64,000 nt of DNA. Source: Micromonospora terminaliae (GTDB lineage Bacteria; Actinomycetota; Actinomycetes; Mycobacteriales; Micromonosporaceae). The stretch spans positions 4,960,001 through 5,024,000 of the forward strand of contig NZ_CP045309.1 of the NCBI RefSeq assembly GCF_009671205.1, read 5' to 3'. Shown piece after piece: positions 26,255 through 35,278 of this stretch (position 1 is its first letter; each line of letters starts with the position of its first letter). The notes beneath the pieces are model-generated. The model made no database searches and was not told the origin of the DNA. It was given only the letters and a program-made list of their open reading frames with translations. Position numbers and translations under genes: made by a program.

Positions 26255-26527
26255 GTGGATCGACACCCCCGACGCCGGCTCCGGTCGGCCACCGTGCAGC
26301 TCGGCGCCCTGACCGCCCTGGCCCTCGCCCTGTCCGGCTGCAACAACGGCTACGACGACGATGACGACTGCGCGCTGGGTCCGGCCGGCGGGGGCGGCGA
26401 CGCGGTCGCCGTGGCCCTGCGCGTCCCCGCGCCGGCCGCCGTCGCCCGGGACACCCCCGCGCCGGTCGCCGCGGCGCTGCCCGAACGCGGCGGCTTCGGC
26501 ACCCACCTCGCCTCCTGCGGGGGCTGA
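26255..26527 (+). CDS. Small Asp-rich lipoprotein paired with the ATP-grasp ligase
   Basis: 90 residues from GTG 26255. Arginines and a hydrophobic signal (LGALTALALALSGC) lead to a lipobox cysteine at 29. The mature start is CNNGYDDDDDC, then an Ala/Pro linker, GGFG (79-82) and a C-terminal SCGG. The stop is one base before the GTG of the GspS-like gene, so the two are coupled. The layout recalls E. coli ygiB-ygiC (lipoprotein plus GspS-like ligase), an analogy from memory. The family is not otherwise recognised. Confidence 0.75.
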   Translation: MDRHPRRRLRSATVQLGALTALALALSGCNNGYDDDDDCALGPAGGGGDAVAVALRVPAPAAVARDTPAPVAAALPERGGFGTHLASCGG

Positions 26528-26528
26528 G

Positions 26529-27695
26529 GTGCGGCGCGAAACCAGCACGCCGCGTCCCGGCTGGGACGCGACCATCCGGGCCCAGGGCCTGGTGTACGTC
26601 GACACCGAGCTGCCCGACGGTGGGGTCATGTCGTACTGGGACGAGACCGCCGCCTACGCCTTCGAGCTGGACGAGGTGCTCCGGCTGGAGGAGGCGACGG
26701 AGGAGCTGCACCGGATGTCGGTGGCCGCCGCCGAGCACGTGGTGGCCCGCCGCCGGTACGCCGAGTTCGGCATCCCGCAGTGGGCCGCCGAGGCGGTCGC
26801 CCGCTCCCTGCGGGAGTCGCCGCCGACCCTCTACGGCCGCTTCGACCTCTGGTACGACGGCACCTGGCCGCCGAAGCTGCTGGAGTACAACGCCGACACC
26901 CCGACGGCGCTGGTCGAGGCGAGCATCGTGCAGTGGTACTGGCTGGAGCACACCCGGCCCGACGCGGACCAGTGGAACAGCCTGCACGAGCGGCTCGTGG
27001 GCGCCTGGGCCAAGATCGGCGCCGGGCTGCACGACCCGCGGGTGCACGTGGTCTGGTCCGCGGAGGAGGAGTCGGGCGAGGACCAGATCACTGCCGGCTA
27101 CCTGGCGGAGACCGCCCGCCAGGCGGGGCTGGACGTCACGCTGCTGCCGATCCAGCGGATCGGCTGGGACGGGCGGCGCTTCGTCGACGCCGACGACCGG
27201 CCGGTCACCACCTGCTTCAAGCTCTACCCGTGGGAGTGGATGCTGGCCGAGCCGTACGGGCCGCCGGCGCTGGAGCCGGGCACCCCGACCAGCTGGATCG
27301 AGCCGGCCTGGAAGCTGCTGCTGTCGAACAAGGCGCTGCTGGCGGTGCTCTGGGAGCTCTACCCGGACCACGAGTACCTGCTCCCCGCGTACTTGGACTC
27401 GCCGCGCGGGATGACCGGGTACGTGGCCAAGCCGCTGCTCGGCCGTGAGGGCGCCTCGGTACGGATCGTCACCGGCGGGACCGAGATCACCAGTCCGGGA
27501 AGCTACGGCGACGAGGGATTCTGCTACCAGGAGTTCCGGGCGTTGCCCGAGTTCGCGGGCAACCGGATGGTGCTGGGCAGCTGGATCGTGGACGGGGAGT
27601 CGGCGGGCGCGGGCCTCCGGGAGAGCGAGAGCCTCATCACGGACGGTTACGCGCGGTTCCTGCCCCACTACATCGACGCGCCGCGTACCCCGTGA
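26529..27695 (+). CDS. Glutathionylspermidine-synthase-like ATP-grasp ligase
   Basis: 388 residues from GTG 26529. It has the GSP_synth family landmarks: YGRFDLWYDG, LEYNADTPTALVEASIVQW, LYPWEWM, ILSN-type KLLLSNKALLAVLWELYP and the ATP-binding KPLLGREGASV with a late QEFRALPEF. The family makes an amide bond from a carboxylate and an amine using ATP; E. coli YgiC/YjfC are relatives without an amidase domain. Actinobacteria use mycothiol rather than glutathione, so the substrate is likely a peptide or amine other than glutathione (inference). Confidence 0.9.
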   Translation: MRRETSTPRPGWDATIRAQGLVYVDTELPDGGVMSYWDETAAYAFELDEVLRLEEATEELHRMSVAAAEHVVARRRYAEFGIPQWAAEAVARSLRESPPTLYGRFDLWYDGTWPPKLLEYNADTPTALVEASIVQWYWLEHTRPDADQWNSLHERLVGAWAKIGAGLHDPRVHVVWSAEEESGEDQITAGYLAETARQAGLDVTLLPIQRIGWDGRRFVDADDRPVTTCFKLYPWEWMLAEPYGPPALEPGTPTSWIEPAWKLLLSNKALLAVLWELYPDHEYLLPAYLDSPRGMTGYVAKPLLGREGASVRIVTGGTEITSPGSYGDEGFCYQEFRALPEFAGNRMVLGSWIVDGESAGAGLRESESLITDGYARFLPHYIDAPRTP

Positions 27696-27714
27696 GTCGT
27701 CTACCGTTGGGGTC

Positions 27715-28290
27715 GTGAACTTCGACGCGTACGCCCGGACCGGTGTTGATCTCGTCAACGCCCGCCTGGACGACCTCGACGACCTGCGGGCCCTCTTTCC
27801 GGACGACAACGCGTGGATGCGCGACGAGGTCGCCGATCGGGACCTGGCGATCTTCCGGCGGGCGCAGAAGCGCCTGCGCGACGTCTTCGAGTACGGCACC
27901 TCGGGCCGGGACGCGGAGGCGGTGACGGAGCTGAACACGCTGCTGGAGGCGTTCCCGGTGCAGCCGCGCATCTCCGGGCACGACTCCTCCGACTGGCACA
28001 TGCACGTGACCAGCCGGGGCGCCTCGGTCAGCTCGGAATACCTGGCCGGCGCGGTGTGGGGGCTGTCGGTCTGGCTCTGCGAGTACGGCAGCGCCCGGTT
28101 CGGGGTCTGCGCCGACGAGCGCTGCGGCAACGTCTACCTGGACACCTCGTCGAACTGCTGCCGGCGGTTCTGCTCGGAGCGCTGCGCCACCCGCTCGCAC
28201 GTGGCCGCGCACCGGGCCCGCAAGCGGGCCGCCGTGGGCGACCAGGTCACCGTGCCGGCCCAGCCGGAACCCCTCACCCCGGTCAGCTGA
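27715..28290 (+). CDS. CGNR zinc-finger regulator
   Basis: 191 residues. The N-terminal ABATE-like domain (DLVNARLDDLDDLRALF) is followed by a C-terminal zinc finger with the spacing C-x4-C, then CCRRFCSERCATRSHVAAHRARKR. The signature CGNR reads CATR here. Family members are DNA-binding regulators with an N-terminal stress-sensing part. The GTG start has TACCGT 7 nt upstream (27702-27707), pointing to a leaderless transcript. It lies 19 bp after the ligase gene but probably has its own promoter. Confidence 0.88.
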   Translation: MNFDAYARTGVDLVNARLDDLDDLRALFPDDNAWMRDEVADRDLAIFRRAQKRLRDVFEYGTSGRDAEAVTELNTLLEAFPVQPRISGHDSSDWHMHVTSRGASVSSEYLAGAVWGLSVWLCEYGSARFGVCADERCGNVYLDTSSNCCRRFCSERCATRSHVAAHRARKRAAVGDQVTVPAQPEPLTPVS

Positions 28291-28311
28291 CCTCCGGCGC
28301 CTGTCCCCGCG

Positions 28312-29118
28312 TCAGGCGTCGACCGGGGAGGGTGCGGTCAGGTTGGCCCGGGCGAACTCGAGGGACTCGCGCAGGTCCGCCTCGCGGACCGCGCGGCTCT
28401 TCGCGCCCCGGGTGGTCACCTCGACCGCGACCGAACCGGTGAAGCCCCGGCCGGCCAGCGAGCGCAGCAGCTCCGCGCACGGCTGGCCGCCGCGCCCGGG
28501 CACCAGGTGCTCGTCGCGCCCCTCGCCGGTGCCGTCGCCCAGGTGCACGTGGGCCAGCTCGGACCCCATCCGGTCGGCCATGGCCAGGGCGTCGGTGTGC
28601 GAGGCCGCGCAATGCGACAGATCCAGCGTGTACGCGGCGTAGCCGGTGTCGGTCGGGTCCCAGCCCGGCACGTACGGCACGAACTGCCGGCCCGCCATCC
28701 GCACCGGGTACATGTTCTCCACGGCGAACCGCAGCCCGCCGAAGCGACCGGCGATCTTGTCCAGACCGTCGGCGAAGTTGCGGGCGTAGTCGCGCTGCCA
28801 GGTGAACGGCGGGTGCACCACGACGGTGGGCGCCTCCAGCGTCTCGGCCAGCTCGGCGGCCCGGCGCAGCCGCTCCCACGGGTCGGGGCTCCAGACCCGC
28901 TGGGTGACCAGCAGGCAGGGCGCGTGCACCGAGAGGACCGGGACGCCGTAGTGGTCGGCGAGACCTCGCAGCGCGCCCGCGTCCTGGCTGACCGGGTCGG
29001 TCCAGACCATCACCTCGATGCCGTCGTAGCCGAGCGTCGAGGCCAGCTGGAACGCCGCCGCGGTCCGCTCAGGGAAGACCGAGGACGTGGACAGGAGCAC
29101 CGGAACGCGGGAAGTCAC
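28312..29118 (-). CDS. Xylose-isomerase-like TIM-barrel protein (sugar phosphate isomerase/epimerase)
   Basis: 268 residues from GTG 29118, chosen because TACCCT (29126-29131) sits 7 nt upstream; ATG 29145 is an alternative adding 9 residues. AP_endonuc_2 fold motifs are [60 protein letters not shown] and [10 protein letters not shown], which supply the metal-binding His, Glu and Asp. M. tuberculosis Rv0498 is a neighbour-equivalent (from memory). The substrate is unknown. Confidence 0.85.
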   Translation of the reverse strand: MTSRVPVLLSTSSVFPERTAAAFQLASTLGYDGIEVMVWTDPVSQDAGALRGLADHYGVPVLSVHAPCLLVTQRVWSPDPWERLRRAAELAETLEAPTVVVHPPFTWQRDYARNFADGLDKIAGRFGGLRFAVENMYPVRMAGRQFVPYVPGWDPTDTGYAAYTLDLSHCAASHTDALAMADRMGSELAHVHLGDGTGEGRDEHLVPGRGGQPCAELLRSLAGRGFTGSVAVEVTTRGAKSRAVREADLRESLEFARANLTAPSPVDA

Positions 29119-29193
29119 ACCCCTCAGGGTAGCCGTACCCGCCATCGAGCATCGGGACGAGCAGCCGCAAAAGACGTAGAACGGCCGCCGGGA

Positions 29194-30138
29194 TCACATC
29201 GGCGCGAGCTGATCCAGGCGGCGCAGGATGACGCCCTCGCGCAGCGCCCAGGGGCAGATGTCGAGGCTGTCCACGTCGAGCCGGCGCAGCACCGCCTCGG
29301 CCACCACGGCCCCGGCGAGGAGCTGGTGGGCCCGCTGCGCGCTGACCCCCTCCAGCTCGGGCAGCTGGGCCGGCGGGATGTGCCGGATGAAGCCGAGCAC
29401 CTGCCGCAGTCCGGTGCGGGTCAGGCTGCGCCGCGCCCACAGCCCCGCGCCGGAGGGTGCCGCGCCGGCCAGCCGGGCCAGCGTCCGGAACGTCTTCGAG
29501 GTGGCCACCGGCCGCTCCCAGCCGACCTCGGTGAGCTGCTCGGCCACCGGATCGAGCTGGGCGTCGACGTACTCCCGCAGCTCCTCGACGGCCTCGGCCG
29601 AGGGCGGCACGGCGCCGGACGGGTCGACCTTCAGCCGCTCCCGGCTCAGCCGCCCCGCGCCCAGCGGCAGCGAGACCGCCACGTCCGGGCCCTCGTCGAT
29701 GCCGGCGGCCAGCTCCAGGGAGCCGCCCCCGATGTCCATAACGAGCAGGCGGCCGGCGGACCACCCGAACCAGCGCCGCACCGCCAGGAACGTCATCCGC
29801 GCCTCGTCCGCGCCGGAGAGCACCTCCAGGCGTACGCCGGTCTCGTCGCGGACCCGGGCCAGCACCTCGCCGGCGTTGGTGGCGTCGCGGACCGCGCTGG
29901 TGGCGAAGGCCAGCAGGTCGTCCGCCTCCAGCCCGTCCGCCGCCGCGCGGGCCATGCTGACGGCCTTGACCAGCCCGTCCGCGCCCACCTCGGTCAGCGC
30001 GCCGTCCGGGCCGATCTGCTCGGCCAGCCGGAGCACCACCTTCTCCGAGTGCGCCGGCCACGGGTGGGCGCCGTGATGGGCGTCGACCACCAGCAGGTGC
30101 ACCGTGTTGGAACCGACGTCGAGGACACCCAGTCGCAT
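29194..30138 (-). CDS. ppx: Ppx/GppA-family phosphatase (exopolyphosphatase)
   Basis: 314 residues, the short two-domain form of actinobacteria. Actin-like ATPase motifs are visible: [17 protein letters not shown] at the N-terminus, [26 protein letters not shown] (catalytic Glu), and [12 protein letters not shown]. The family hydrolyses polyphosphate and/or pppGpp. No HD domain is present, as expected for the short form. It converges with nothing and is divergent from the cysteine-cluster gene at 30213. Phosphate metabolism also appears at phoR-phoP-phoU 12 kb away. Confidence 0.9.
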   Translation of the reverse strand: MRLGVLDVGSNTVHLLVVDAHHGAHPWPAHSEKVVLRLAEQIGPDGALTEVGADGLVKAVSMARAAADGLEADDLLAFATSAVRDATNAGEVLARVRDETGVRLEVLSGADEARMTFLAVRRWFGWSAGRLLVMDIGGGSLELAAGIDEGPDVAVSLPLGAGRLSRERLKVDPSGAVPPSAEAVEELREYVDAQLDPVAEQLTEVGWERPVATSKTFRTLARLAGAAPSGAGLWARRSLTRTGLRQVLGFIRHIPPAQLPELEGVSAQRAHQLLAGAVVAEAVLRRLDVDSLDICPWALREGVILRRLDQLAPM

Positions 30139-30212
30139 GCAGACGACCCTAGGGCCAACACGTTTCGCCGGCTCACCGGCCGGGCGGGGTCACCCCGCGT
30201 ACGCTGGTCCGG

Positions 30213-31022
30213 GTGACAGGGCAGATCGAACTTCACGTGCTGGTGGACGACCCCGACGACCCGCGGAGCCGCGAGGTCGGGCTGGACTTCCCGCGGGAGT
30301 GGATCGAGTTCGTCGACCCCGCCGACGCCAAGCACGTGGTACGCGCCGACCTGACGTGGCTGCTCTCCCGCTGGACGTGCATCTTCGGCCGGGGCTGCCA
30401 CGGCATCGTCGCCGGCCGCGCGGCGGACGGGTGCTGCTCGCACGGCGCGTTCTTCACCGACGGCGACGACGAGAAGCGGGTCCGGGCGGCGGTCAAGCGG
30501 CTCACCCCGGAGACCTGGCAGCACTTCCGCCGGGGCTTCAAGAACTGGACCGAGAACGACACGATCGACGGGAAGAACCCGGCCCGGCGTACGGCCACCC
30601 GCGCCGCCGACGCGCCCTGCGTCTTCCTCAACGACGCCGACTTCCCCGGCGGGGGCGGCTGCGCGCTGCACGCCCAGGCGCTGCGCGACGGGGTGCACCC
30701 GCTGGAATACAAGCCGGACGTCTGCTGGCAACTGCCGATCCGCCGCGACCAGGACTGGCACAAGCGGCCGGACAACACCAAGGTGCTGATCTCCACGCTG
30801 GCCGAGTTCGACCGGCGGGGCTGGGGCGCGGGCGGTCACGACCTGGACTGGTGGTGCACCTCCTCCACCGACGCGCACGTCGGCGCCGAGCCGATGTACA
30901 TCTCCTACGGCCCGGAGCTGACCGCCCTCATCGGCGCCCCCGCGTACGCGAAGCTGGCCGAGCTCTGCTCGGCGCGGCTCCGCCAGGGTCAGGTCGCCCC
31001 GCACCCGGCCACCGAGGGCTAG
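30213..31022 (+). CDS. Cysteine-cluster protein (YkgJ/DUF3109-like)
   Basis: 269 residues with nine cysteines, mostly in family-like pairs: C56 and C62 (CIFGRGC), CC at 74-75, C136, C150 (GGGGCALH), C171, C215 and C242. The pattern resembles YkgJ-type cysteine clusters predicted to bind zinc or an Fe-S cluster, but the biochemical role is unknown. TACGCT (30200-30205) lies 7 nt before the GTG start, so it is likely leaderless. The stop overlaps the convergent rraA gene by 4 bp. Confidence 0.75.
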   Translation: MTGQIELHVLVDDPDDPRSREVGLDFPREWIEFVDPADAKHVVRADLTWLLSRWTCIFGRGCHGIVAGRAADGCCSHGAFFTDGDDEKRVRAAVKRLTPETWQHFRRGFKNWTENDTIDGKNPARRTATRAADAPCVFLNDADFPGGGGCALHAQALRDGVHPLEYKPDVCWQLPIRRDQDWHKRPDNTKVLISTLAEFDRRGWGAGGHDLDWWCTSSTDAHVGAEPMYISYGPELTALIGAPAYAKLAELCSARLRQGQVAPHPATEG

Positions 31023-31504
31023 TCCCGCCCGGCGACCGGCAGCACGACGACCCCGTCGTCGTCGCTGTGCACCTCCGCCCCGGGCGGGAAGTCGCAGTTG
31101 CCGAACGACACCGGCACGTCCCGCTCGCCGGCGCCGGTCTTGGCGCTCTTGCGGGGATTCGTGCCGAGCGCCTTGATGCCGATCGGCAGCGCACCGAGGG
31201 CGACGACGTCGCGGACCGCGCCGTTGATCACCACGCCGGCCCAGCCGTTCTCCGCCGCCGTGCCGGCGATGAGGTCACCCATCAGGGCGGTGTGCAGAGA
31301 GCCGCCGCCGTCCACCACCAGCACGCGGCCCTCCCCGGGCTCGGTCACGATCGACTTGAGCAGGGCGTTGTCCTGGAAGCAGCGCACCGTGACGGCCGGG
31401 CCGGCGAAGGCCCGGACCCCGCCGAACTGGCGCAGCTGGGCGTCGCACGAGCCGAGGGCGTCGCCGTGCCGGTCGTAGAGGTCGGCGGTCGTGGGGGTCT
31501 CCAT
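31019..31504 (-). CDS. rraA: RraA-family protein (HMG/CHA aldolase-like)
   Basis: 161 residues. The family includes RNase E inhibitors and class II aldolases that cleave 4-hydroxy-4-methyl-2-oxoglutarate or the tricarboxylate 4-carboxy-4-hydroxy-2-oxoadipate. Catalytic-type motifs are present: [18 protein letters not shown] and [10 protein letters not shown] (the Arg-Asp metal/substrate pair). It ends the minus-strand run from the tct transporter through USP and MFS, 19 bp after the MFS gene. An aldolase role fits that context; RNase control is the alternative. Confidence 0.9.
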   Translation of the reverse strand: METPTTADLYDRHGDALGSCDAQLRQFGGVRAFAGPAVTVRCFQDNALLKSIVTEPGEGRVLVVDGGGSLHTALMGDLIAGTAAENGWAGVVINGAVRDVVALGALPIGIKALGTNPRKSAKTGAGERDVPVSFGNCDFPPGAEVHSDDDGVVVLPVAGRD

Positions 31505-31523
31505 GGTCGTCCTTCTCTCTCAC

Positions 31524-32717
31524 TCAGGGGTTGGGATCCGCGGGCCGGTGCAGGCGGGTGGCGGCGACCGCCGCGCCGGCCAGGCCGGCGGCGGTGCAGC
31601 CGAGGACGCCGGCCGCACCGGTGCCGGCGGCGAGCGCGCCGGCCGCGCTGGGGATGAGCACCTGACCGAGCCGGTTGCCGGTGAGCCGCAGCGACATCGC
31701 CCGGCCACGCAGCCCCGGCGGAGCCACCTCGGCCAGGAACGACATGGTCAGCGGCTGGCCCGCGCCCAACCCGAGCCCGGCCACCGCGACCACGACCAGC
31801 AGGACCGCGAACGGCAGCGGTGGCAGCAGCAGGGCCAGCCCGACGGCGGAGAGCACCACGGTGCCGACCAGCACGAACCGCCGGCCGAGGGCCGCCACCA
31901 GCCGGCCGAGCAGCAGCCGGGACGCCATCGAGGCGACCGCCCGGACCCCGAGCAGGGCGCCGATCGAACCCGCGGCGATGCCGCGTTCCGCACCGAGCGC
32001 GGGCAGGTAGACCAGGGTGATGTCGACCGCTGCCAGGACGACGCAGCTCACCGTGAGGGCGCGGACCAGGCCGGGCCGGCGGACCAGATCGCCCAGCCCA
32101 CCGGCGCCGGAACCGCCGGCGGCCCGCCGGTGCTGCCCGGACGGGCGCAGGAACAGCGCGACGACCAGCAGCGGCAGCGCCACCACCGTGGCGCCGAGGA
32201 AGATGGCCCGGGTGTCGGGAATCGTGCGGTCCCCGCCGAAGAGCACGATCAGGCCGGGGCCGAGTGCTTGCCCCAGCGAGGCGGCGAAGGTGTAGTAGCC
32301 GAACGCGGCGTCGTACCGGTCGGCCGGCGTGCGATTGGCGACCAGCGCCTGCTGGGCGACCACCGCGCAGAGGTGTGCGGTGCCGAGCAGCATGCTGGCC
32401 AGGACCAGGCCGACCACCGAGCCGGCGAGCAGCACGAAGCCGAGGCCCGCGGCGACCAGCAGGGCCGACCCGGCGAGCGCGACGCGGCGCTCGCCGAGCC
32501 GGTCCACGGCGTGCCCGGAGGGCACGGCCAGCACCAGGGGTACGACGGCGAAGCTGGCTCCGAGCACGCCCAGCCACGCCCCCGGCACGTCCAGCTCCAA
32601 CGCCCGGTACGCGGACGCCGGCCGGAGCATGAAGGTGACCGCCTGCACCGCGACGGTGTGCGTGAGCAGCAGGCCGGTCTGGGCGCGCCCGGGGACGCCG
32701 GAGCCCCCGGGCGCCAC
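31524..32717 (-). CDS. Major facilitator superfamily transporter
   Basis: 397 residues with about 12 membrane helices. The loop 2-3 motif is SGHAVDRLGERRVALAG (MFS motif A, GxxxDRxGxRR) and VGTVVLSAVGLALLLPPLPF marks a C-half helix. The GTG start immediately follows the USP stop (TGA then GTG), so it is translated from the tct-USP message. It may export or import a related organic acid. The specific substrate is not readable. Confidence 0.88.
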   Translation of the reverse strand: MAPGGSGVPGRAQTGLLLTHTVAVQAVTFMLRPASAYRALELDVPGAWLGVLGASFAVVPLVLAVPSGHAVDRLGERRVALAGSALLVAAGLGFVLLAGSVVGLVLASMLLGTAHLCAVVAQQALVANRTPADRYDAAFGYYTFAASLGQALGPGLIVLFGGDRTIPDTRAIFLGATVVALPLLVVALFLRPSGQHRRAAGGSGAGGLGDLVRRPGLVRALTVSCVVLAAVDITLVYLPALGAERGIAAGSIGALLGVRAVASMASRLLLGRLVAALGRRFVLVGTVVLSAVGLALLLPPLPFAVLLVVVAVAGLGLGAGQPLTMSFLAEVAPPGLRGRAMSLRLTGNRLGQVLIPSAAGALAAGTGAAGVLGCTAAGLAGAAVAATRLHRPADPNP

Positions 32718-33110
32718 TCAGGCGGCCTTCACGGCGAGCACCGGGCAGGGCACCCGGAGCAGGATCTCCTGCGCGGTCGAACCCATGATCAGTTTGCCGA
32801 CCGGAGTGCGGTGCCGGATGCCGATCACGACCAGCGACACGTCCTCCGTCTCGGCGATCTCGGCGATCTCCTCCGCCGCGTCCCGTCCCCGCATCAGCTG
32901 CCGGACGTTGTGCGGCACCCCGGCGGCGACCAGCTCCCGGACCACCCGGTTCAGATCCGGCTCCGGAGCGAGCCGCGGGTCGGCGTACGCGTCGCCGCGC
33001 GAGGTGTTCACCACCAGCACCGGCTCGTCGCGGAACCGGGCCTGCTCGATCGCGGCCCGCAGGGCTGCCTCGCCCAGCGGCGAGGGAACGTATCCCACCA
33101 GCACCGTCAT
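32718..33110 (-). CDS. Universal stress protein (UspA family)
   Basis: 130-residue single Usp domain with [17 protein letters not shown] at the start and the ATP-binding [21 protein letters not shown] near the C-terminus (G-2x-G-9x-GS pattern with Arg/His variation). Nucleotide-binding Usp proteins are often encoded with tripartite tricarboxylate transporters. It overlaps tctA by ATGA, so it is co-translated and may gate or sense transporter activity (inference). Confidence 0.9.
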   Translation of the reverse strand: MTVLVGYVPSPLGEAALRAAIEQARFRDEPVLVVNTSRGDAYADPRLAPEPDLNRVVRELVAAGVPHNVRQLMRGRDAAEEIAEIAETEDVSLVVIGIRHRTPVGKLIMGSTAQEILLRVPCPVLAVKAA

Positions 33111-34609
33111 GCCGTCACCACCCTTCCGCGCAGCGGACGCACCACGAACCGGCCGATCAGCGGCCAGAGGAGCACCACGGCGATCGTGGCGTAGATCAGC
33201 CAGGACACCCAGCCGCCGACCAGCCCGTGCAGCTCACCGCCGGAGAGCTGCAACGCGCGCCGGCCCTGCAGCTCGGCACGCGGCCCGAGGATGACGCCGA
33301 CGATCAGCGGCAGGATCGGCAGCCCGAAGCGGCGCATGCCGAAGCCGAGCAGGCCGAGGGCGAGCAGCAGGTACAGGTCGAACGGCTGCGCGTTGACCGC
33401 GTACGCGCCCATGGAGGCGAAGAAGAGGATCCCGGCGTAGAGGTAGGGGCGCGGGATCCGCAGCAGCCGTGCCCAGGCGGGGGCGAGCGGCAGGTTGAGC
33501 ACCAGCAGCAGCAGGTTGCCCACGAAGAGGCTGGCGATGAGCGTCCAGACCAGGCTGGACTCCCGGGTGAAGAGCAGCGGGCCGGGCTGGATGCCGTACC
33601 CCTCGAAGGCCGCCAGCATCACCGCGGCGGTGGCGTTCGTCGGCAGGCCGATCGCCAGCATCGGCACCAGCGTGCCGGCGGCCGAGGCGTTGTTCGCGGC
33701 CTCCGGCCCGGCGACGCCCTCGATCGCGCCCCGGCCGAACTCCTCCGGGTGCTTCGTGAGCTTCTTCTCGGTGACGTACGACAGGAAGGTGGGAATCTCC
33801 GCCCCGCCGGCCGGCACCGCGCCGAACGGGAACCCGAACGCCGTGCCGCGCAGCCACGGCTTCCAGGACCGCTTCCAGTCCTGCTTCCCCATCCACGGCT
33901 GGCCCACCGGGATCACCTCACCGGACTTGCGGCGCAGGTGCGCGGCGATCCAGAGCGCCTCGCCCACGGCGAAGATGCCGACCGCCACCACGACCACGTC
34001 GATGCCGTCGGCGAGCTGCGGCAGCCCGAACGTGAGCCGCTGCTGGCCGGACTGGTCGATGCCGATCACGCCGATCACCAGGCCGAGCAGCAGCGAGGCG
34101 AAGCCGCGTACCCGGGAGGCGCCGAGCACCGCCGTGACGGACACGAACGCCAGCAGCATCAGCGCGAAGTAGTCGGGTGCGCCGAGGCTGATCGCGAACT
34201 GCACCACCGGCGGGGTGACCACCACCAGCAGCACGGTGGCGATGGTCCCGGCGACGAACGAGCCGATCGCGGCGGTGGCCAGGGCCTGGGCGGCCCGGCC
34301 CGCCTTCGCCATCTTGTTGCCCTCGATGGCGGTCACCACCGACGACGACTCACCGGGGGTGTTCAGCAGGATCGACGTGGTCGAACCGCCGTACATGCCG
34401 CCGTAGAAGATGCCGGCGAACATGATGAACGCCTGGGCCGGCTCCATCCCGTAGGTGACCGGCAGGAGCAGCGCCACGGTCATGGCCGGGCCGATGCCGG
34501 GCAGCACGCCCACGGCGGTGCCGATGGTCACCCCGATCAGCGCGAACAGCAGGTTCATCGGGGTCAGCACGTGGGCGAACCCGTCGAGCAGGTTGGCGAA
34601 GTTGTCCAT
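33107..34609 (-). CDS. tctA: Tripartite tricarboxylate transporter large membrane subunit
   Basis: 500 residues, the usual TctA length, with about 11-12 membrane helices. The two conserved glycine-rich loops are visible: [23 protein letters not shown] and [21 protein letters not shown] near the N-terminus, plus [16 protein letters not shown] and [32 protein letters not shown] in the second half. It imports a tri- or dicarboxylate with Na+ or H+ using the TctC receptor. It is directly adjacent to the tctB stop. Confidence 0.96.
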   Translation of the reverse strand: MDNFANLLDGFAHVLTPMNLLFALIGVTIGTAVGVLPGIGPAMTVALLLPVTYGMEPAQAFIMFAGIFYGGMYGGSTTSILLNTPGESSSVVTAIEGNKMAKAGRAAQALATAAIGSFVAGTIATVLLVVVTPPVVQFAISLGAPDYFALMLLAFVSVTAVLGASRVRGFASLLLGLVIGVIGIDQSGQQRLTFGLPQLADGIDVVVVAVGIFAVGEALWIAAHLRRKSGEVIPVGQPWMGKQDWKRSWKPWLRGTAFGFPFGAVPAGGAEIPTFLSYVTEKKLTKHPEEFGRGAIEGVAGPEAANNASAAGTLVPMLAIGLPTNATAAVMLAAFEGYGIQPGPLLFTRESSLVWTLIASLFVGNLLLLVLNLPLAPAWARLLRIPRPYLYAGILFFASMGAYAVNAQPFDLYLLLALGLLGFGMRRFGLPILPLIVGVILGPRAELQGRRALQLSGGELHGLVGGWVSWLIYATIAVVLLWPLIGRFVVRPLRGRVVTA

Positions 34610-35278
34610 CTACAGGATCCCTTGCAGCACGCCGGCGGGCAGGTCGACACCCAGCCCGATGGCGAAGGTGTAGAACGTGATCAACGACAGCGCGACGGCG
34701 ATCAGCAGGTTGCGTACGTAGTGGCGGTTGCCCAGGGCGTAGGCCGAACCCCAGAAGAGGATCGTCCCGCTGATCACCCAGCCGAGCCGTTCGATGAGCA
34801 CGGCGTTGACCAGGAACGCGCCGACCAGCAGCAGCACGGTGCGCCAGTCGATCGGAAGGCTCAGGTCGACGTCCTCGCCGGCCTCCGGCTCGCCGCGGCC
34901 GCCGCGGGCCACGTCCACCGCGTAGATCACCGCGATGACGAGCAGCAGCACGCCGAGCAGGATCGGCACCGGCTTGGGGCCGATCGGGTCCGCCGTGTTG
35001 ATCGCGCGCCCGATCCGGGTCGTCGCGTCGAAGATGACGAACCCGCCGACCAGGGCGAGAAACGCCACCACGCCGTACTGCGCCCGGTCGGGCCGCGGGG
35101 CCGGCTCCGGTGCGGCGTCCACCGCCGGGCCGGCGGCTGCCGGCTCCTCCGCCGCCGGGACGGGCGGCGGTCCGGCCGTGGCGGCCTCCGGGCCCGGCTG
35201 CGCCGGGATCTCCGGTACGACCGGGGGCCGGGGCGGCAGGTCGCCGCCCCGGTCCGGTCGCGTCGTCATGCCGCTCAT
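34610..35278 (-). CDS. tctB: Tripartite tricarboxylate transporter small membrane subunit
   Basis: 222 residues from ATG 35278, which overlaps the tctC stop by 4 bp; an internal ATG at 35269 is an alternative. The first ~70 residues are Pro/Ala-rich and cytoplasmic, longer than usual. Four membrane helices follow (VVAFLALVGGFVIFDATTRI; PILLGVLLLVIAVIYAVDVA; TVLLLVGAFLVNAVLIERLGW; LLIAVALSLITFYTFAIGLGV), typical of TctB/DUF1468. Confidence 0.92.
   Translation of the reverse strand: MSGMTTRPDRGGDLPPRPPVVPEIPAQPGPEAATAGPPPVPAAEEPAAAGPAVDAAPEPAPRPDRAQYGVVAFLALVGGFVIFDATTRIGRAINTADPIGPKPVPILLGVLLLVIAVIYAVDVARGGRGEPEAGEDVDLSLPIDWRTVLLLVGAFLVNAVLIERLGWVISGTILFWGSAYALGNRHYVRNLLIAVALSLITFYTFAIGLGVDLPAGVLQGIL

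Noticed and set aside
25215..28130. A 971-codon minus-strand open frame
   Set aside because: Only its C-terminal 306 codons are proline dehydrogenase. The rest runs antisense to the ATP-grasp and CGNR genes and is Arg/Gly/Val-rich shadow translation.
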